A DNA stretch of 20,040 nt from Promethearchaeota archaeon. GTDB taxonomy: Archaea; Asgardarchaeota; Lokiarchaeia; Sigynarchaeales; SOKP01. The stretch lies in assembly GCA_014730295.1 (NCBI GenBank), contig WJIN01000002.1, positions 1 through 20,040 of the forward strand. The letters are read 5' to 3'. Shown piece by piece: positions 1-9,039 of the stretch. A program made the position numbers and the translations under genes. Within the stretch, counting starts at the first letter, position 1. Every line of letters starts with the position of its first letter. Below the pieces are notes generated by a model, which was not told where the DNA came from, ran no database searches, and was given only the letters and a program-made list of their open reading frames with translations.

Positions 1-432
1 AACAAACACACAGAATGCCGCGAAAAGTGCTGCATTAAACCATCGATTTGGAATACGCCCCAATATCTTTTCATCTTTGTCTTTGGGTAGAAATTTCGCA
101 AATATTATTCCGGCAATAGAAAACATGAAAAGAATCTCAATATTCCAGCCAATTAATATAATTAAAGCACTTGCCCCGGGAGTAGTCCAAAAAGCAGAGT
201 AATCTGTAAAGGTAAACACAAGAGCATTCCAAATCTCATTGATTAAATCTAGGCCTAATACTGTTAAACCTGCGAATATTGTACTCCAATCACCCGTCTC
301 TCGAGCATTCTTAATCTCAACACCATATATATAAAGGATAATTGCTAACAAGGGAATTATATACCAACCGAAATCCTCATTCAAAATACGTAATTTACCA
401 AGAGCTTCTAAAGAAGCTGGTGTAGGAACCAT
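1..432 (-). CDS. Multi-pass membrane protein, 3' end beyond window (partial)
   Basis: An open frame reads from ATG at 432 to the left edge without a stop, giving 144 residues of an integral membrane protein. Hydrophobic segments lie at about residues 23-40, 50-72, 84-112 and 131-144, separated by short charged loops such as KDKDEK. The start is supported by GAGGTA at 446-441, about 8 bases ahead of the ATG, and an AT-rich TATTTAA further upstream. The first ~20 residues are soluble and there is no cleavable signal peptide. I do not recognise the family. It is divergent from the glycosyltransferase at 692, so the 433-691 gap holds both promoters. The C-terminus is unseen, so a fused domain cannot be excluded. 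Confidence 0.7.
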   Translation of the reverse strand, partial: MVPTPASLEALGKLRILNEDFGWYIIPLLAIILYIYGVEIKNARETGDWSTIFAGLTVLGLDLINEIWNALVFTFTDYSAFWTTPGASALIILIGWNIEILFMFSIAGIIFAKFLPKDKDEKILGRIPNRWFNAALFAAFCVFV

Positions 433-662
433 TATTTTCTTACCTCAATTTTGTAATTATATTGTTAAATATTTTGGTTTGGTTATTATTTATAGTTTTG
501 CTAAGTATTTGTAAATAAAAATTTTTAGTCGGTTTGGGAGCTATTTCTATTCACATCCCATTGTTTATCTATATAGAATATACTCCATATTTAGTGAGCA
601 AGAAAGTATGTAAGGAAGTGTTTTAAGATATTTTGAGTAGATTTCAATAGGGAAGTAAAAAA

Positions 663-670
663 TTTATAAA
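663..670 (+). promoter_or_regulatory. Putative TATA box of the glycosyltransferase gene
   Basis: TTTATAAA is centred about 25 bases upstream of the TTG at 692, the usual archaeal spacing to a transcription start. This would make the message leaderless or nearly so. A GGTG at 680-683 could instead be a ribosome site on a longer transcript. The assignment is inference from spacing and composition only. Confidence 0.4.
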
Positions 671-691
671 TCAGTTTTAGGTGTTTTTTAT

Positions 692-1738
692 TTGAAAATA
701 TTATATGGAATAAATACGATTGGCTCGGGTCATATAAACCGCAGTAGTGTGGTTATTAACCAATTACAAAAAGATGGTCATCATGTTGACTGCATTTTTA
801 GTGGACCGAATCCTCCTAACTATGCGCTAAAAATAGCCAACCGGTATACTCAAGTTCATGGCTATCGAATGAAATTTATTGGTCAAAATCCCGACCCAAT
901 TATGACTTTTTGGGAAAATTTCAAAAAAGCACGCTCTATTTTAAAATCATTATTCAAATCTTTTCGAATCACCTTGAACCAAGATTATGATGCGATAATT
1001 AGCGATTTTGAATTATCCACTTGTTTAGCTGGGTTTTTTCTACGAAAACCGGTAATTATTGTTGACCACCAACATTCATTGATTCACCCGGGTGCATTGC
1101 GGGCACCGGGTAAGTTTTCCGATATCTTCAATGCTCTAATCGCGATGGGTATGTCGAATCCCTATTTTAAACATATTTTCGCATTAGATTTAGTAAACCA
1201 ACCAATCCGAAGATTCAAAGAAACTTTGTTTCCATTGATTTGGAAGCCTGAAATGATAAATTTATCTGTTTCTGTTGAGGACCATTATTGTGTCTATCTA
1301 CCCTATATTCCAATAAATAAGATATGTAAAGTATTTTCAGAATTTCCCGAAACAAACTTCCATGTATATGGGTTTGATATGGACAAAATTTATGGAAATA
1401 TTCACCTTAAACCAACTTCACGATATGGCTTTTTAGAAGATATGGCAAGTAGTAAGGGTGTTATTTCCCACACAGGATTTTCAATTACGTGGGAGATTAT
1501 GCTCCTCAAAAAACCGTTTTATACTATTCCTTTGAAACACCACTATGAGCAACGGACAAATGCCTATAGACTATCAAAAAAGAACTTAGCTTTTGTTGGA
1601 GATGATCTTTCAATCTTTCATCTAAAAAGATTTATAGATCAATGTGAACAAGATAGCTTTCGAAATAAGGGCGATATTAAGATCTTAGAGCCAAATACCT
1701 TGACTAAATGTATCTATAAAGAGATTGTAAAAGCATAA
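692..1738 (+). CDS. GT-B glycosyltransferase, MJ1255/MurG-like
   Basis: A 348-residue protein with a two-Rossmann GT-B layout. The N-terminus MKILYGINTIGSGHINRS carries the G-x-G-H loop (residues 11-14) and is followed by QLQKDGHHVDCIFSG, the standard first helix and strand. The C-terminal half has SHTGFSITWE (259-268) and PLKHHYEQRTNA (280-291), matching the S-H-G-x-x-x-x-x-E and P-x-x-x-x-E-Q-x-x-N-A nucleotide-sugar site of GT28/GT1-like enzymes. No signal peptide or membrane span is seen, so it is probably cytosolic or loosely attached to the inner face. The start is TTG, chosen because the Rossmann strand begins at once. Donor and acceptor cannot be told from sequence. A second, broken glycosyltransferase gene begins 22 bases downstream on the same strand, so the two probably formed one operon. 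Confidence 0.85.
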   Translation: MKILYGINTIGSGHINRSSVVINQLQKDGHHVDCIFSGPNPPNYALKIANRYTQVHGYRMKFIGQNPDPIMTFWENFKKARSILKSLFKSFRITLNQDYDAIISDFELSTCLAGFFLRKPVIIVDHQHSLIHPGALRAPGKFSDIFNALIAMGMSNPYFKHIFALDLVNQPIRRFKETLFPLIWKPEMINLSVSVEDHYCVYLPYIPINKICKVFSEFPETNFHVYGFDMDKIYGNIHLKPTSRYGFLEDMASSKGVISHTGFSITWEIMLLKKPFYTIPLKHHYEQRTNAYRLSKKNLAFVGDDLSIFHLKRFIDQCEQDSFRNKGDIKILEPNTLTKCIYKEIVKA

Positions 1739-1760
1739 TAACAAAAAGTTTATATGAGAT

Positions 1761-3012
1761 ATGGGCTCGAAAAGGTTAAATATCGGCTATTTTTCTTGTA
1801 GGTACCAACAAATAAATGGATTATCCAACGCGCTGCGATTTATATCCAAGGCGATGGCAGAATATGGACATAATGTTCATTTTTTCGTCCGGGTCTACAT
1901 GAGAATGGAAGCACGCCCCACAAAAATATTTATTTTCATGACTTACCGGGCTCAAATTAAAAAATGGAACGGGTTTTCAATTGAGCGTTCCAATTCATAA
2001 ATATTTTAATAATAATTATGATTTTTTAGATATTTGTCATAATCATACTCACTGTACAGTAGGGGTTATAGGAATGATTACAGTGAAAAAATTTGGAATC
2101 CCAATTATCGGAACTCATAGTAGCCCATTCCACTACTATAGTGCGCAATATATTCCTATTATTGGGTCGTTTCTCGTTCATTCGAAGTTTTTATGGCAAT
2201 TTGAACGATGGATCCTCGATATATATGATTTTGTGCATGTACCCACAAAATCCAAAAAAAATTTGTTACTTTGTTACAAGTTTCGAGAACCTATAATCTA
2301 CATGAGCAACGGAATCCCAGATTTTTACTATAGATAGAGAGATAAAAGAAAGCGGAATAAAGGAGAAATACAATCTTGAAAATAAAAGGATATTACTCTA
2401 TGTGTCTCGATTATCTCCTGAAAACCATACGATTAAGGTAATAAAAAGCTTCAAAAACATTAATAAAAGGATCCCAGATGCTCATCTGGTTCTTGTGGGA
2501 AGTGATAGTCCATTAACTCGTCATGTAAAAAATATAGTAAAGAAAGAAAAATACAAAGATAAATATCTTATCTTGGAACCGTTCCTTACGAGGATATCTT
2601 AAAAATATATCATGCTGCGGATTTGTCTTGCCTTTGGTCTTGGGTTGAAGCAGAGGAATTGGTATTATTGGAAGCTATGGCACAAGGTACTCCAAATGTG
2701 GGAACGAATGCAGGTGGGATCGAAGATGTAATTCAGCATGGAAAAACGGGGTATTTAGCCAATAATTTGAAAGAATTTGAAAATTATGTAATTGAATTAT
2801 TACAAAATGAAGATTTGCGATTTGAGTTTGGAAATAACGCTAAAAATAAAGCCCTAGATTATCGAATCAGTGAAATTGCTAAAACCTGGGAGAAATTATA
2901 TAGAATTGCGATAGAGGATTTCCATAAATACAAATCAAATGATTTTCCTCGAATGAAAAGGGTTGAATTATTAAAAAAATTTGTCAGAAAAATACCTAAT
3001 CGTGACTTTTAA
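1761..3012 (+). pseudogene. GT4-family glycosyltransferase, four frameshifts
   Basis: Coding sense continues across 1761-3012 but changes frame four times, each time at a short single-base run: T run at 1880-1885, G run at 1948-1950, T run near 2326-2331, and GG near 2574. Correcting each by one base (+1, +1, -1, +1) gives exactly 418 codons including the stop, with no internal nonsense codon. The restored protein is a GT-B family 4 enzyme. It has LNIGYFSCRYQQINGLS at the start, HNHTHCTVG in the N-terminal domain, NKRILLYVSRLSPENH at the second domain, and EELVLLEAMAQGTPNVG as the E-x7-E-type donor site, followed by GKTGYLANN. Its partner at 692 is intact. It is either a recently inactivated gene or an error-prone stretch of assembly; the fragments are unlikely to be separate proteins. 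Confidence 0.8.
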
Positions 3013-3017
3013 TAAAT

Positions 3018-3809
3018 TTAATTCTTCTTACATCGTTTTGCAATTAAGGCTGCAGATGCTCCCGCGCCAAATCCATTATCAATATTTACAACTACCAAAC
3101 CTGGACTGCACGATTGCAACATTGTAATTAATGCGCCCTCTCCTCTACCACCTTTGCCATAACCACTTGAAACGGGCACTCCAATAACGGGCACATCTAC
3201 TAATGCGGCTACAACACCAGGGAGCGTTCCCTCCATTCCCGCACATACAATTATTACATCTACATTTTTTTGTACCATATCACTTAACGGCTCGAAAATT
3301 CGGTGAATTCCTGCTATGCCGATATCATAACTTGAGATAACTTCACATCCCATCGTTTTTAGAATGATTTTTGCCTCTTCAGCGATAGGGATATCCGAAC
3401 TCCCTGCGGTAATTAAACCCACAATCCCCTTATTTTTCTCAAAAGAGTATTCCTTTTCATGAATAATAATAGTTCTTGCTAACTCATTAACTGCAATAGC
3501 ATACCTCTTATCGGAAAGATAGTGATTCTTAAGTAGTTCATTCTGATTTTCAGTAAAACGAGATATAATCACAAATCGATTTTCTTCTAAATATGATTCA
3601 ACGATTTTGAGAAGAATTTCTGATGTTTTATTTTCAGCAAGAATGACCTCTGGAACTCCAGTTCTCGTCGTGCGGAATATATCTAGCTGTGCTAAATCAT
3701 CAACTTCTTTAATAAAATTGGCTTTGAGTAATTTTTCTGCTTCATCAAGCTTTATAGTACCATCCAATAGATTTTCCAATATGTCTTTAATATTAACCAT
3801 TGTTATCAT
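3018..3809 (-). CDS. larB: LarB, nickel-pincer cofactor biosynthesis carboxylase/hydrolase
   Basis: A 263-residue PurE-like protein of the LarB family. LarB carboxylates the pyridine ring of nicotinic acid adenine dinucleotide and splits off AMP, making the dicarboxylate mononucleotide precursor of the nickel-pincer cofactor used by LarA-type racemases. Seen here: FRTTRTGVPEVI (45-56), GLITAGSSDIPIAEEA (131-146), YDIGIAGIHR (161-170), and the carboxylase-like core CAGMEGTLPGVVAALVD (189-205) with PVIGVPVSSG. The length is normal. Its ATG overlaps the stop of the upstream GH20 gene as ATGA, implying one transcript and translational coupling; ATG at 3800 is an alternative start that fits the family's usual N-terminus. 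larC, larE and larA are not in the window, so the pathway must be completed elsewhere. The gene converges on the broken glycosyltransferase with a 5-base gap. Confidence 0.9.
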   Translation of the reverse strand: MITMVNIKDILENLLDGTIKLDEAEKLLKANFIKEVDDLAQLDIFRTTRTGVPEVILAENKTSEILLKIVESYLEENRFVIISRFTENQNELLKNHYLSDKRYAIAVNELARTIIIHEKEYSFEKNKGIVGLITAGSSDIPIAEEAKIILKTMGCEVISSYDIGIAGIHRIFEPLSDMVQKNVDVIIVCAGMEGTLPGVVAALVDVPVIGVPVSSGYGKGGRGEGALITMLQSCSPGLVVVNIDNGFGAGASAALIAKRCKKN

Positions 3810-6460
3810 CCAAATAATTTTGCTCGTCGAATTATAAACCCAATTAAATATTTCAGTAAAAATCTCACTATTCTACCAAAAAAGATTTCGATACCAGAAA
3901 AGTAGTAACCTGGAGCTCCAAAATAATTTTGGGTTAGAGAAATATCACCTTTAAGAAGGTCTGGCTTTTTTAAATCTCCGTTCAAGTTAGGAGGGGGTCC
4001 ATAGGATTTGACATCTTCCCAAGAGCTATCGGTAAACTCTAATAATTTCCATTCTTCTGTGGAATTATAGCTTTGGTTTTTTGAATAAACCCAAGACTCA
4101 TCTGATAATATCTCAATTATTGAGCCATCTTCGAGTTCAATCTGACCAAATATATTAAATGCACCCTTAAATCCTTCATAACTAATAGCTTCTATTGCTA
4201 ATATGTTTTCTCCTTTTTTTAGATGCTCAGTAATATCAAAAACCTGTACTCTTAAAATAATAGGTAATCGAGATAATGAAAATCTGCCTAAAACTTCCCC
4301 CACATAATTTTGATTCACATAGATTTTCATATGATTGCATACAGTTGCCTGAATTAATGCTTTATTAATCGGTTTTCTTAAGTCAATTGTCTTTCTAAAA
4401 AATCGAAATTTCTTGGGACAAGTTCTTTCATCTGACCCAATCCATTCAGATTCTAAAAATGGATTTTTAAAATAGATGTCATTTCTAAGTTGAGAAATTT
4501 TTTCATTATACGCGTTAGTTAAATAGTCGAACATTCGTAAATTATAATCAAGGCATGGTCTTTTTGCCGCATTTAGCCACAGACTTTCATATTTGTGTTT
4601 AAGATATTTGATTTTTTCCCGAATATATTCTATATTTTTAATTATTTCATTTATTTGATCTTTTGATAATTTCGAATTTCTTAAAGTATCCGCAATTTGG
4701 ACCGAAAACTTGATTTTTTCTCCACAATATTTTGCCAATTCTGCTCCAAATTCAATATATCCAAAATTAATTTTTTCGAATTTTACTTTAGGAGATATAT
4801 GTTTATATAATTTAATACATTTTTCTCCCAATTTACGCAAATCTTCATATTTTTTAAGACCGGGCTTAAATTTTTTAGCGGGAAATGGGTGTTTAAAAAA
4901 GTCGGTATAAAATAGTGGAGGTAATATCATCCGCAACCGATAATAATATTCCGCTGAGGAAGAAAGGAGAGTGTAAAGTTCATTAAAGACCGGTAAATAT
5001 TTCTCTGCAAGTCCATAAAAAAGAAACCCAAATTTTCTCTTGAACGTTTCATATTCAAAATCTTCTACATTCCAAGCTTTATCCGCTGTTAAAACTGCTC
5101 CAAAGATTTCATTTTCTCTAAGTGAAAAATATCTCTGATCGCCCCAAGTCGAAGTTAATATACCCAGACATTCTCTATCACTGTATTGATAAGCGATATC
5201 AACCATGTTTATTATATTTTTACTTGCATTCTTGCTATCGGGAAAATTTCTATTCCAATTCAACATTGAAGGACTCACTATTACTTTATGACCAGCATCT
5301 AAAAATTTTTCTACAGGTTCTTGATCAACATCGGGATTATATTCCCAATACATTAAAATCATATCTTTGTTTAGTCTCTTTAGTATTTCTTCGTCTTTTC
5401 TGACCATATCATCGTACATTACAATATTTTTATTTCCATATTCAGACGTAATATTATAAATTTGATTGTAGAAATCGCTCATCACCTTACTCTTTCCGTG
5501 CTTTTCAATATAATCCTTTGATTTATATTTTCCTACATCAAAGCTTTCATCACATCCGATATGAAAATAATCAGTAGAAAAGCATTTACTCATTTCTGAG
5601 ATATAATCGCGTAAAAAGGGATAGATATCAGGATTAGAAATATCTAAGGAATGTGCTCCAGGAAATTCTCCTAGGTGTTGATATTTCTTATGCTGTAAAA
5701 TATTATCGGTATGACCCAGACATTCAAAAATCGGAACAAGTTCGACAAAATGCTCTCTGGCATATGCATCGATTTCTTTTATTTCATCTGAGGTAAGTGC
5801 ACCTCGATCTTTTCCGATAAGCGGATGATCTGGATGAGCAAACATATCTTCAAAATATAAGCAATAAAAATTCATTTTATAATGGCTTAAAATTTTAATA
5901 TATCGCTTCGCATTTTCGACTGTGCATACTTGCCCACGAGAAATATCTTGAGCGACGCCTCTCATCATTAAATCAGGACAATCTTTTATGATAAGTGAAG
6001 GTATTATAATATCATTTGGAGCGCTTAACTCTGACCTAATTATTGAGCTTTTAATGATTTGAATTAATGTTTGAATCCCATAAAAAAGGCCTTTTTCATT
6101 GGTGCTATAAATCACGATTTTGTTATCTGAGATCTCAAGATTATATGATGCCCGATTATTTGATCCTGGTAAATCAGAATGATTATATCTTCCTGGAAGA
6201 CTTGAATCGCTAAAATCCATCTCGATTTTTTCTAAAGAGATCGATATATAATCTTGCAAATGTTCAATTAAATTATTGAAAAGGAGGTCTATATTGTTTA
6301 CATTTATAAAATTTACAAGAATATCTCCCCTTATTTTATAATAGATTTCTTTTTCTTTCGAAATGGTTTTTGGTTGGGGAATAAATATGAGCTGGTCAAT
6401 ATCTCGACCTTCTGCCAATTCTAAGTCATCAATTATTATGAATTTAAGCTGAGAATCCAT
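3806..6460 (-). CDS. GH20 beta-N-acetylhexosaminidase with C-terminal sandwich-like module
   Basis: An 884-residue glycoside hydrolase family 20 enzyme, expected to release terminal beta-GlcNAc/GalNAc by substrate-assisted catalysis. Order: an N-terminal GH20b-like alpha/beta domain (about 20-160, ending in SLIIKDCPDLMMRGV), the TIM barrel (about 165-490), helices (490-660), and a beta-rich domain (670-815) resembling the jelly-roll found next to many hydrolases (SEWIGSDE, FRFFRKTIDL). The barrel holds HIGCDES (300-306), whose D304-E305 is the catalytic pair, plus LVPIFECLGHTDN and STWGDQRYF. There is no signal peptide. The last ~30 residues (from about 855) are hydrophobic and basic, a possible peripheral membrane anchor. 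The start ATG at 6460 is followed directly by folded sequence. It shares a four-base overlap with larB downstream. A cytosolic location is inferred. Confidence 0.88.
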   Translation of the reverse strand: MDSQLKFIIIDDLELAEGRDIDQLIFIPQPKTISKEKEIYYKIRGDILVNFINVNNIDLLFNNLIEHLQDYISISLEKIEMDFSDSSLPGRYNHSDLPGSNNRASYNLEISDNKIVIYSTNEKGLFYGIQTLIQIIKSSIIRSELSAPNDIIIPSLIIKDCPDLMMRGVAQDISRGQVCTVENAKRYIKILSHYKMNFYCLYFEDMFAHPDHPLIGKDRGALTSDEIKEIDAYAREHFVELVPIFECLGHTDNILQHKKYQHLGEFPGAHSLDISNPDIYPFLRDYISEMSKCFSTDYFHIGCDESFDVGKYKSKDYIEKHGKSKVMSDFYNQIYNITSEYGNKNIVMYDDMVRKDEEILKRLNKDMILMYWEYNPDVDQEPVEKFLDAGHKVIVSPSMLNWNRNFPDSKNASKNIINMVDIAYQYSDRECLGILTSTWGDQRYFSLRENEIFGAVLTADKAWNVEDFEYETFKRKFGFLFYGLAEKYLPVFNELYTLLSSSAEYYYRLRMILPPLFYTDFFKHPFPAKKFKPGLKKYEDLRKLGEKCIKLYKHISPKVKFEKINFGYIEFGAELAKYCGEKIKFSVQIADTLRNSKLSKDQINEIIKNIEYIREKIKYLKHKYESLWLNAAKRPCLDYNLRMFDYLTNAYNEKISQLRNDIYFKNPFLESEWIGSDERTCPKKFRFFRKTIDLRKPINKALIQATVCNHMKIYVNQNYVGEVLGRFSLSRLPIILRVQVFDITEHLKKGENILAIEAISYEGFKGAFNIFGQIELEDGSIIEILSDESWVYSKNQSYNSTEEWKLLEFTDSSWEDVKSYGPPPNLNGDLKKPDLLKGDISLTQNYFGAPGYYFSGIEIFFGRIVRFLLKYLIGFIIRRAKLFG

Positions 6461-6622
6461 TTAGGTCAACTCATTGCAAAATTCCAAAATATAGATGTTA
6501 TTAATTAATCCTTAATTAAAATTTTATAGTTATAAGGAAAATATGAGTATCTTGAATGGAGTTTATATATACAATATAATAAAAGATAAAGATAATGAAA
6601 GGAATGCTATATTTCCTATTGA

Positions 6623-7324
6623 TTAATCATAATTATAAAAAATGTTTTCTTTGTTTAATGGATGTACTACGACTCTCAAATTACCAAAAGGAGGGTTAAA
6701 ATTTTGGAATATATTAGAAATTTCATTATAAATCTTGATAGAGTTATCTTCATCATAGCCTTGAATCCAGATAATAACTTCATTACCTTCCGGAGAATTT
6801 CCTATTTCAATTCCATCAAGTAGTAAGGATTCTGGCTTAATTATTCCCATTTTTTCGCGTTCTCTTTCAAGTATCGGCTCTAACTTTTCTGCTAATTTGT
6901 TCAAAACATTTTCCATATCATCATCAAATTCCCGCTCCTCTATCATCCAGATAATAGTAATTAATCTTCGACTTACTCCAAATTTTTTCTCTTCTGCTTC
7001 GAGTTCAGCTGCTGCTTGATCCAATTTCATTTTATAAGTCTCGACAGCCTCTTCATATTCCGATTTAGAAATAGTATGAAATATATTAGAATTGGCATTT
7101 TTTGAATTTGATAACGAATAATATAGGTGGGAGGGTTCTTCCATCCGTCCCTCAGAGATAAGCTTTTCCAATGCATTATTAATTTCGGGGAGAGAAACTA
7201 AGATTCGTAATCGAAGATCTATCCATCCAATTAGATTGTCCAAACTCATTGATTCGGATAATCCATTCATCTTAAGAGCCCATAAAATTGCATTTTCTAT
7301 TTGATTTTTATCTACCATTTCCAT
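6623..7324 (-). CDS. Winged-helix-like protein with coiled coil, function unknown
   Basis: The open frame begins at 7477, but its first 51 codons encode an AT-rich hydrophobic stretch with no domain look, so I place the start at the ATG at 7324 (MEMVDKNQIENAILWALK; ATG at 7318 is also possible). That gives about 233 residues. The first ~70 look like a winged helix: a helix pair, then SLPEINNALEKLISEGRM as recognition-type helix and EEPSHLYYSLS as the wing. A charged helix rich in E and K follows (KLDQAAAELEAEEKKFG), then an acidic helical stretch and a compact beta-rich end. It is divergent from pgk at 7525, so a transcriptional role is conceivable but unproven. I do not recognise a named family. 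Confidence 0.65.
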   Translation of the reverse strand: MEMVDKNQIENAILWALKMNGLSESMSLDNLIGWIDLRLRILVSLPEINNALEKLISEGRMEEPSHLYYSLSNSKNANSNIFHTISKSEYEEAVETYKMKLDQAAAELEAEEKKFGVSRRLITIIWMIEEREFDDDMENVLNKLAEKLEPILEREREKMGIIKPESLLLDGIEIGNSPEGNEVIIWIQGYDEDNSIKIYNEISNIFQNFNPPFGNLRVVVHPLNKENIFYNYD

Positions 7325-7524
7325 AGTAAATTTATTTTTAATGATTGATAAGGAATAAGGGATTTGAAGACATATTAAGATTGCTAAGTGTTGTAAATCA
7401 TATCCTACAAAGAATATGGTTGTTCTTAATACAAAATTCATAAATTTAGATATCCTATATAAGAAAAGTTTATTCATATGCTTAAATTATTTTACCATAA
7501 TAAAATCTAAAGAGTTGAAGTTTA

Positions 7525-8745
7525 ATGTCATTTGACTATGTTTCATATAAAGATGTAGATTTAAAAGGGAAAAAGATTCTAATCCGGCCGGATATTAACT
7601 CTAACATTGACGTTGAGAATATGACCATTCGGGAATCGCCTAGGATTCAAGCACTCGGTGAGGCTTTAGAAGAATTCAAAGAGTGTGCAGTCGTTGTAAT
7701 GGCTCACCAATCTCGCCCCGGTAGTAAAGATTTTACTTCCTTAAAACTACATGCGGATGAATTAAAGAAATATACAGATATGCCCGTGAAGTATGTGGAA
7801 GATATTTTTGGTGATGATGCTGTTCAAGCGATTAAAGATCTTAAGGTAGGTGAAGTGTTGGTGCTGGATAATGTTCGAAAATGGGATAAAGAAACCAATA
7901 TATTTGATGATTTCTCTGAGGCACAAAAAACAGAAATGATCCAAACCCTTGCACCTCTATTTGATTATTTCGTTGCTGATGCATTTGGAGCAGCACACCG
8001 TGCACAACCGTCCATAATTGGTTGGCCAACCCTAATAGCGGGACCAACAGTTGTAAAGGAATTTGAATATATGACCAAACTGTTAGAAGACCCACAAAAA
8101 CCCGTAGCTATGTTAATTGGGGGAGCGAAGGCGATTGACAAATATAAGGCAATGAAATATAATCTTGAAAATGATAGATTAGATTATGGTTTATGTGCGG
8201 GATTAACAGCGGTATTAATTCTAGAAGCTTTAGGAACGGATACAGGTGAACCAAATAAAAAGGCAGTGGGAAAGGATTTGGAAAAAGCTAAAGATGATAT
8301 TGTTCAAACTTACGAAAAATTCAAAGATCGGATTATTCTTCCAAAAGACCTTGTTGTTGAAGAAGGAGGAAAAAGAGATGATGTGCCTATTGACGAAGTC
8401 GGTAAATTAAATAAGGTCACTGGTGATATTGGAAAAAAAACAGCGAAAGATTTTGAAAAACGAATGATGGAGTGTAAAACCATCGTTGCAAACGGGCCCC
8501 CAGGAATTTTTGAGAAAGAAGTGTTTAGAAAGGGTACAAAAGAAATGGCTGGTGCTATGGCAAAAGCAACAAAGAAAAATAATGCATTGACGGTAATTGG
8601 AGGGGGGGAAATGGGAACTGCCGCGGAAATGTTCGGATATGCTGATGATGTGTCATTCATATCGACTGGTGGAGGCGCCATGTTAGAAATTCTTAGTGGT
8701 AAAGATGTCCCCTTAGTGAAAGCCCTAAGAGAGAAAAAACCTTAA
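7525..8745 (+). CDS. pgk: Phosphoglycerate kinase (archaeal type)
   Basis: A 406-residue phosphoglycerate kinase interconverting 1,3-bisphosphoglycerate + ADP and 3-phosphoglycerate + ATP in cytosolic glycolysis/gluconeogenesis. Substrate-side motifs are RPDINSN (21-27, with the conserved D and N) and AHQSRPGS (60-67); VADAFGAAHRAQPS (150-163) is typical of archaeal enzymes. The nucleotide domain has IGGAKAIDKYK (198-208, with the conserved Lys), NGPPGIFE (323-330), TVIGGGE (356-362) and STGGGAMLEILSGKDVP (380-396). The length is as expected and no key block is missing. ATG at 7525 is the natural start. No strong ribosome site is seen, but AT-rich boxes at about 7454-7463 and 7481-7490 could serve as promoters. 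It stands alone, with no other glycolytic gene nearby. Confidence 0.95.
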   Translation: MSFDYVSYKDVDLKGKKILIRPDINSNIDVENMTIRESPRIQALGEALEEFKECAVVVMAHQSRPGSKDFTSLKLHADELKKYTDMPVKYVEDIFGDDAVQAIKDLKVGEVLVLDNVRKWDKETNIFDDFSEAQKTEMIQTLAPLFDYFVADAFGAAHRAQPSIIGWPTLIAGPTVVKEFEYMTKLLEDPQKPVAMLIGGAKAIDKYKAMKYNLENDRLDYGLCAGLTAVLILEALGTDTGEPNKKAVGKDLEKAKDDIVQTYEKFKDRIILPKDLVVEEGGKRDDVPIDEVGKLNKVTGDIGKKTAKDFEKRMMECKTIVANGPPGIFEKEVFRKGTKEMAGAMAKATKKNNALTVIGGGEMGTAAEMFGYADDVSFISTGGGAMLEILSGKDVPLVKALREKKP

Positions 8746-8921
8746 AAAATACACACTTTTTAATTTTTTTACTTCTTACTTTTAATCGACCCAAACTTAA
8801 AAAGGAATTTCGAAAATTATAATCTTTATGGTTATGTGTAGCATATTTTGAATCTGATTCATAAAATACCGAAGAGTAAGATTATATCGGAACTTATGTT
8901 ATTTTATCAATTTTTCATATA

Positions 8922-8981
8922 TTGATCTCGTTTATTAAGATCAAATACTTGAACAAAATTTAAATATATAGGTAAGATCAA
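8922..8981 (+). promoter_or_regulatory. Putative promoter with three AGATCAA operator half-sites
   Basis: TTGATCT at 8922-8928 and AGATCAA at 8938-8944 form a perfect 7-base inverted repeat with a 9-base spacer. A further AAGATCAA at 8974-8981 repeats the 8-mer at 8937-8944, 37 bases downstream. Between them lies the TATA-like TTTAAATATATA at about 8959-8970. Copies on both sides of a TATA box, ahead of the 9040-11161 pair, are what a repressor operator would look like. No regulator is identified. The rest of the 8746-9039 gap shows no gene. Confidence 0.45.
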
Positions 8982-9039
8982 TTTTAATAATAATCGAAAA
9001 AAAGCGAGATCCAATCGGAAAATTTGAGATGATTTTTAG

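Noticed and set aside
1981..2602. Separate small proteins from the broken glycosyltransferase region
   Set aside because: They are frames of one GT4 gene; one-base corrections join them into a single 417-residue protein.
4710..5403. Plus-strand open frames inside the GH20 gene
   Set aside because: No protein-like pattern and opposite to a well-supported coding frame.
7325..7477. N-terminal 51-codon extension of the winged-helix gene
   Set aside because: AT-rich, hydrophobic and unlike the rest; it overlaps the likely divergent promoter region with pgk. ATG at 7324 precedes the folded domain.
7762..8681. Open frames antisense to pgk
   Set aside because: Low-complexity reverse-strand shadows; the pgk frame explains this DNA fully.
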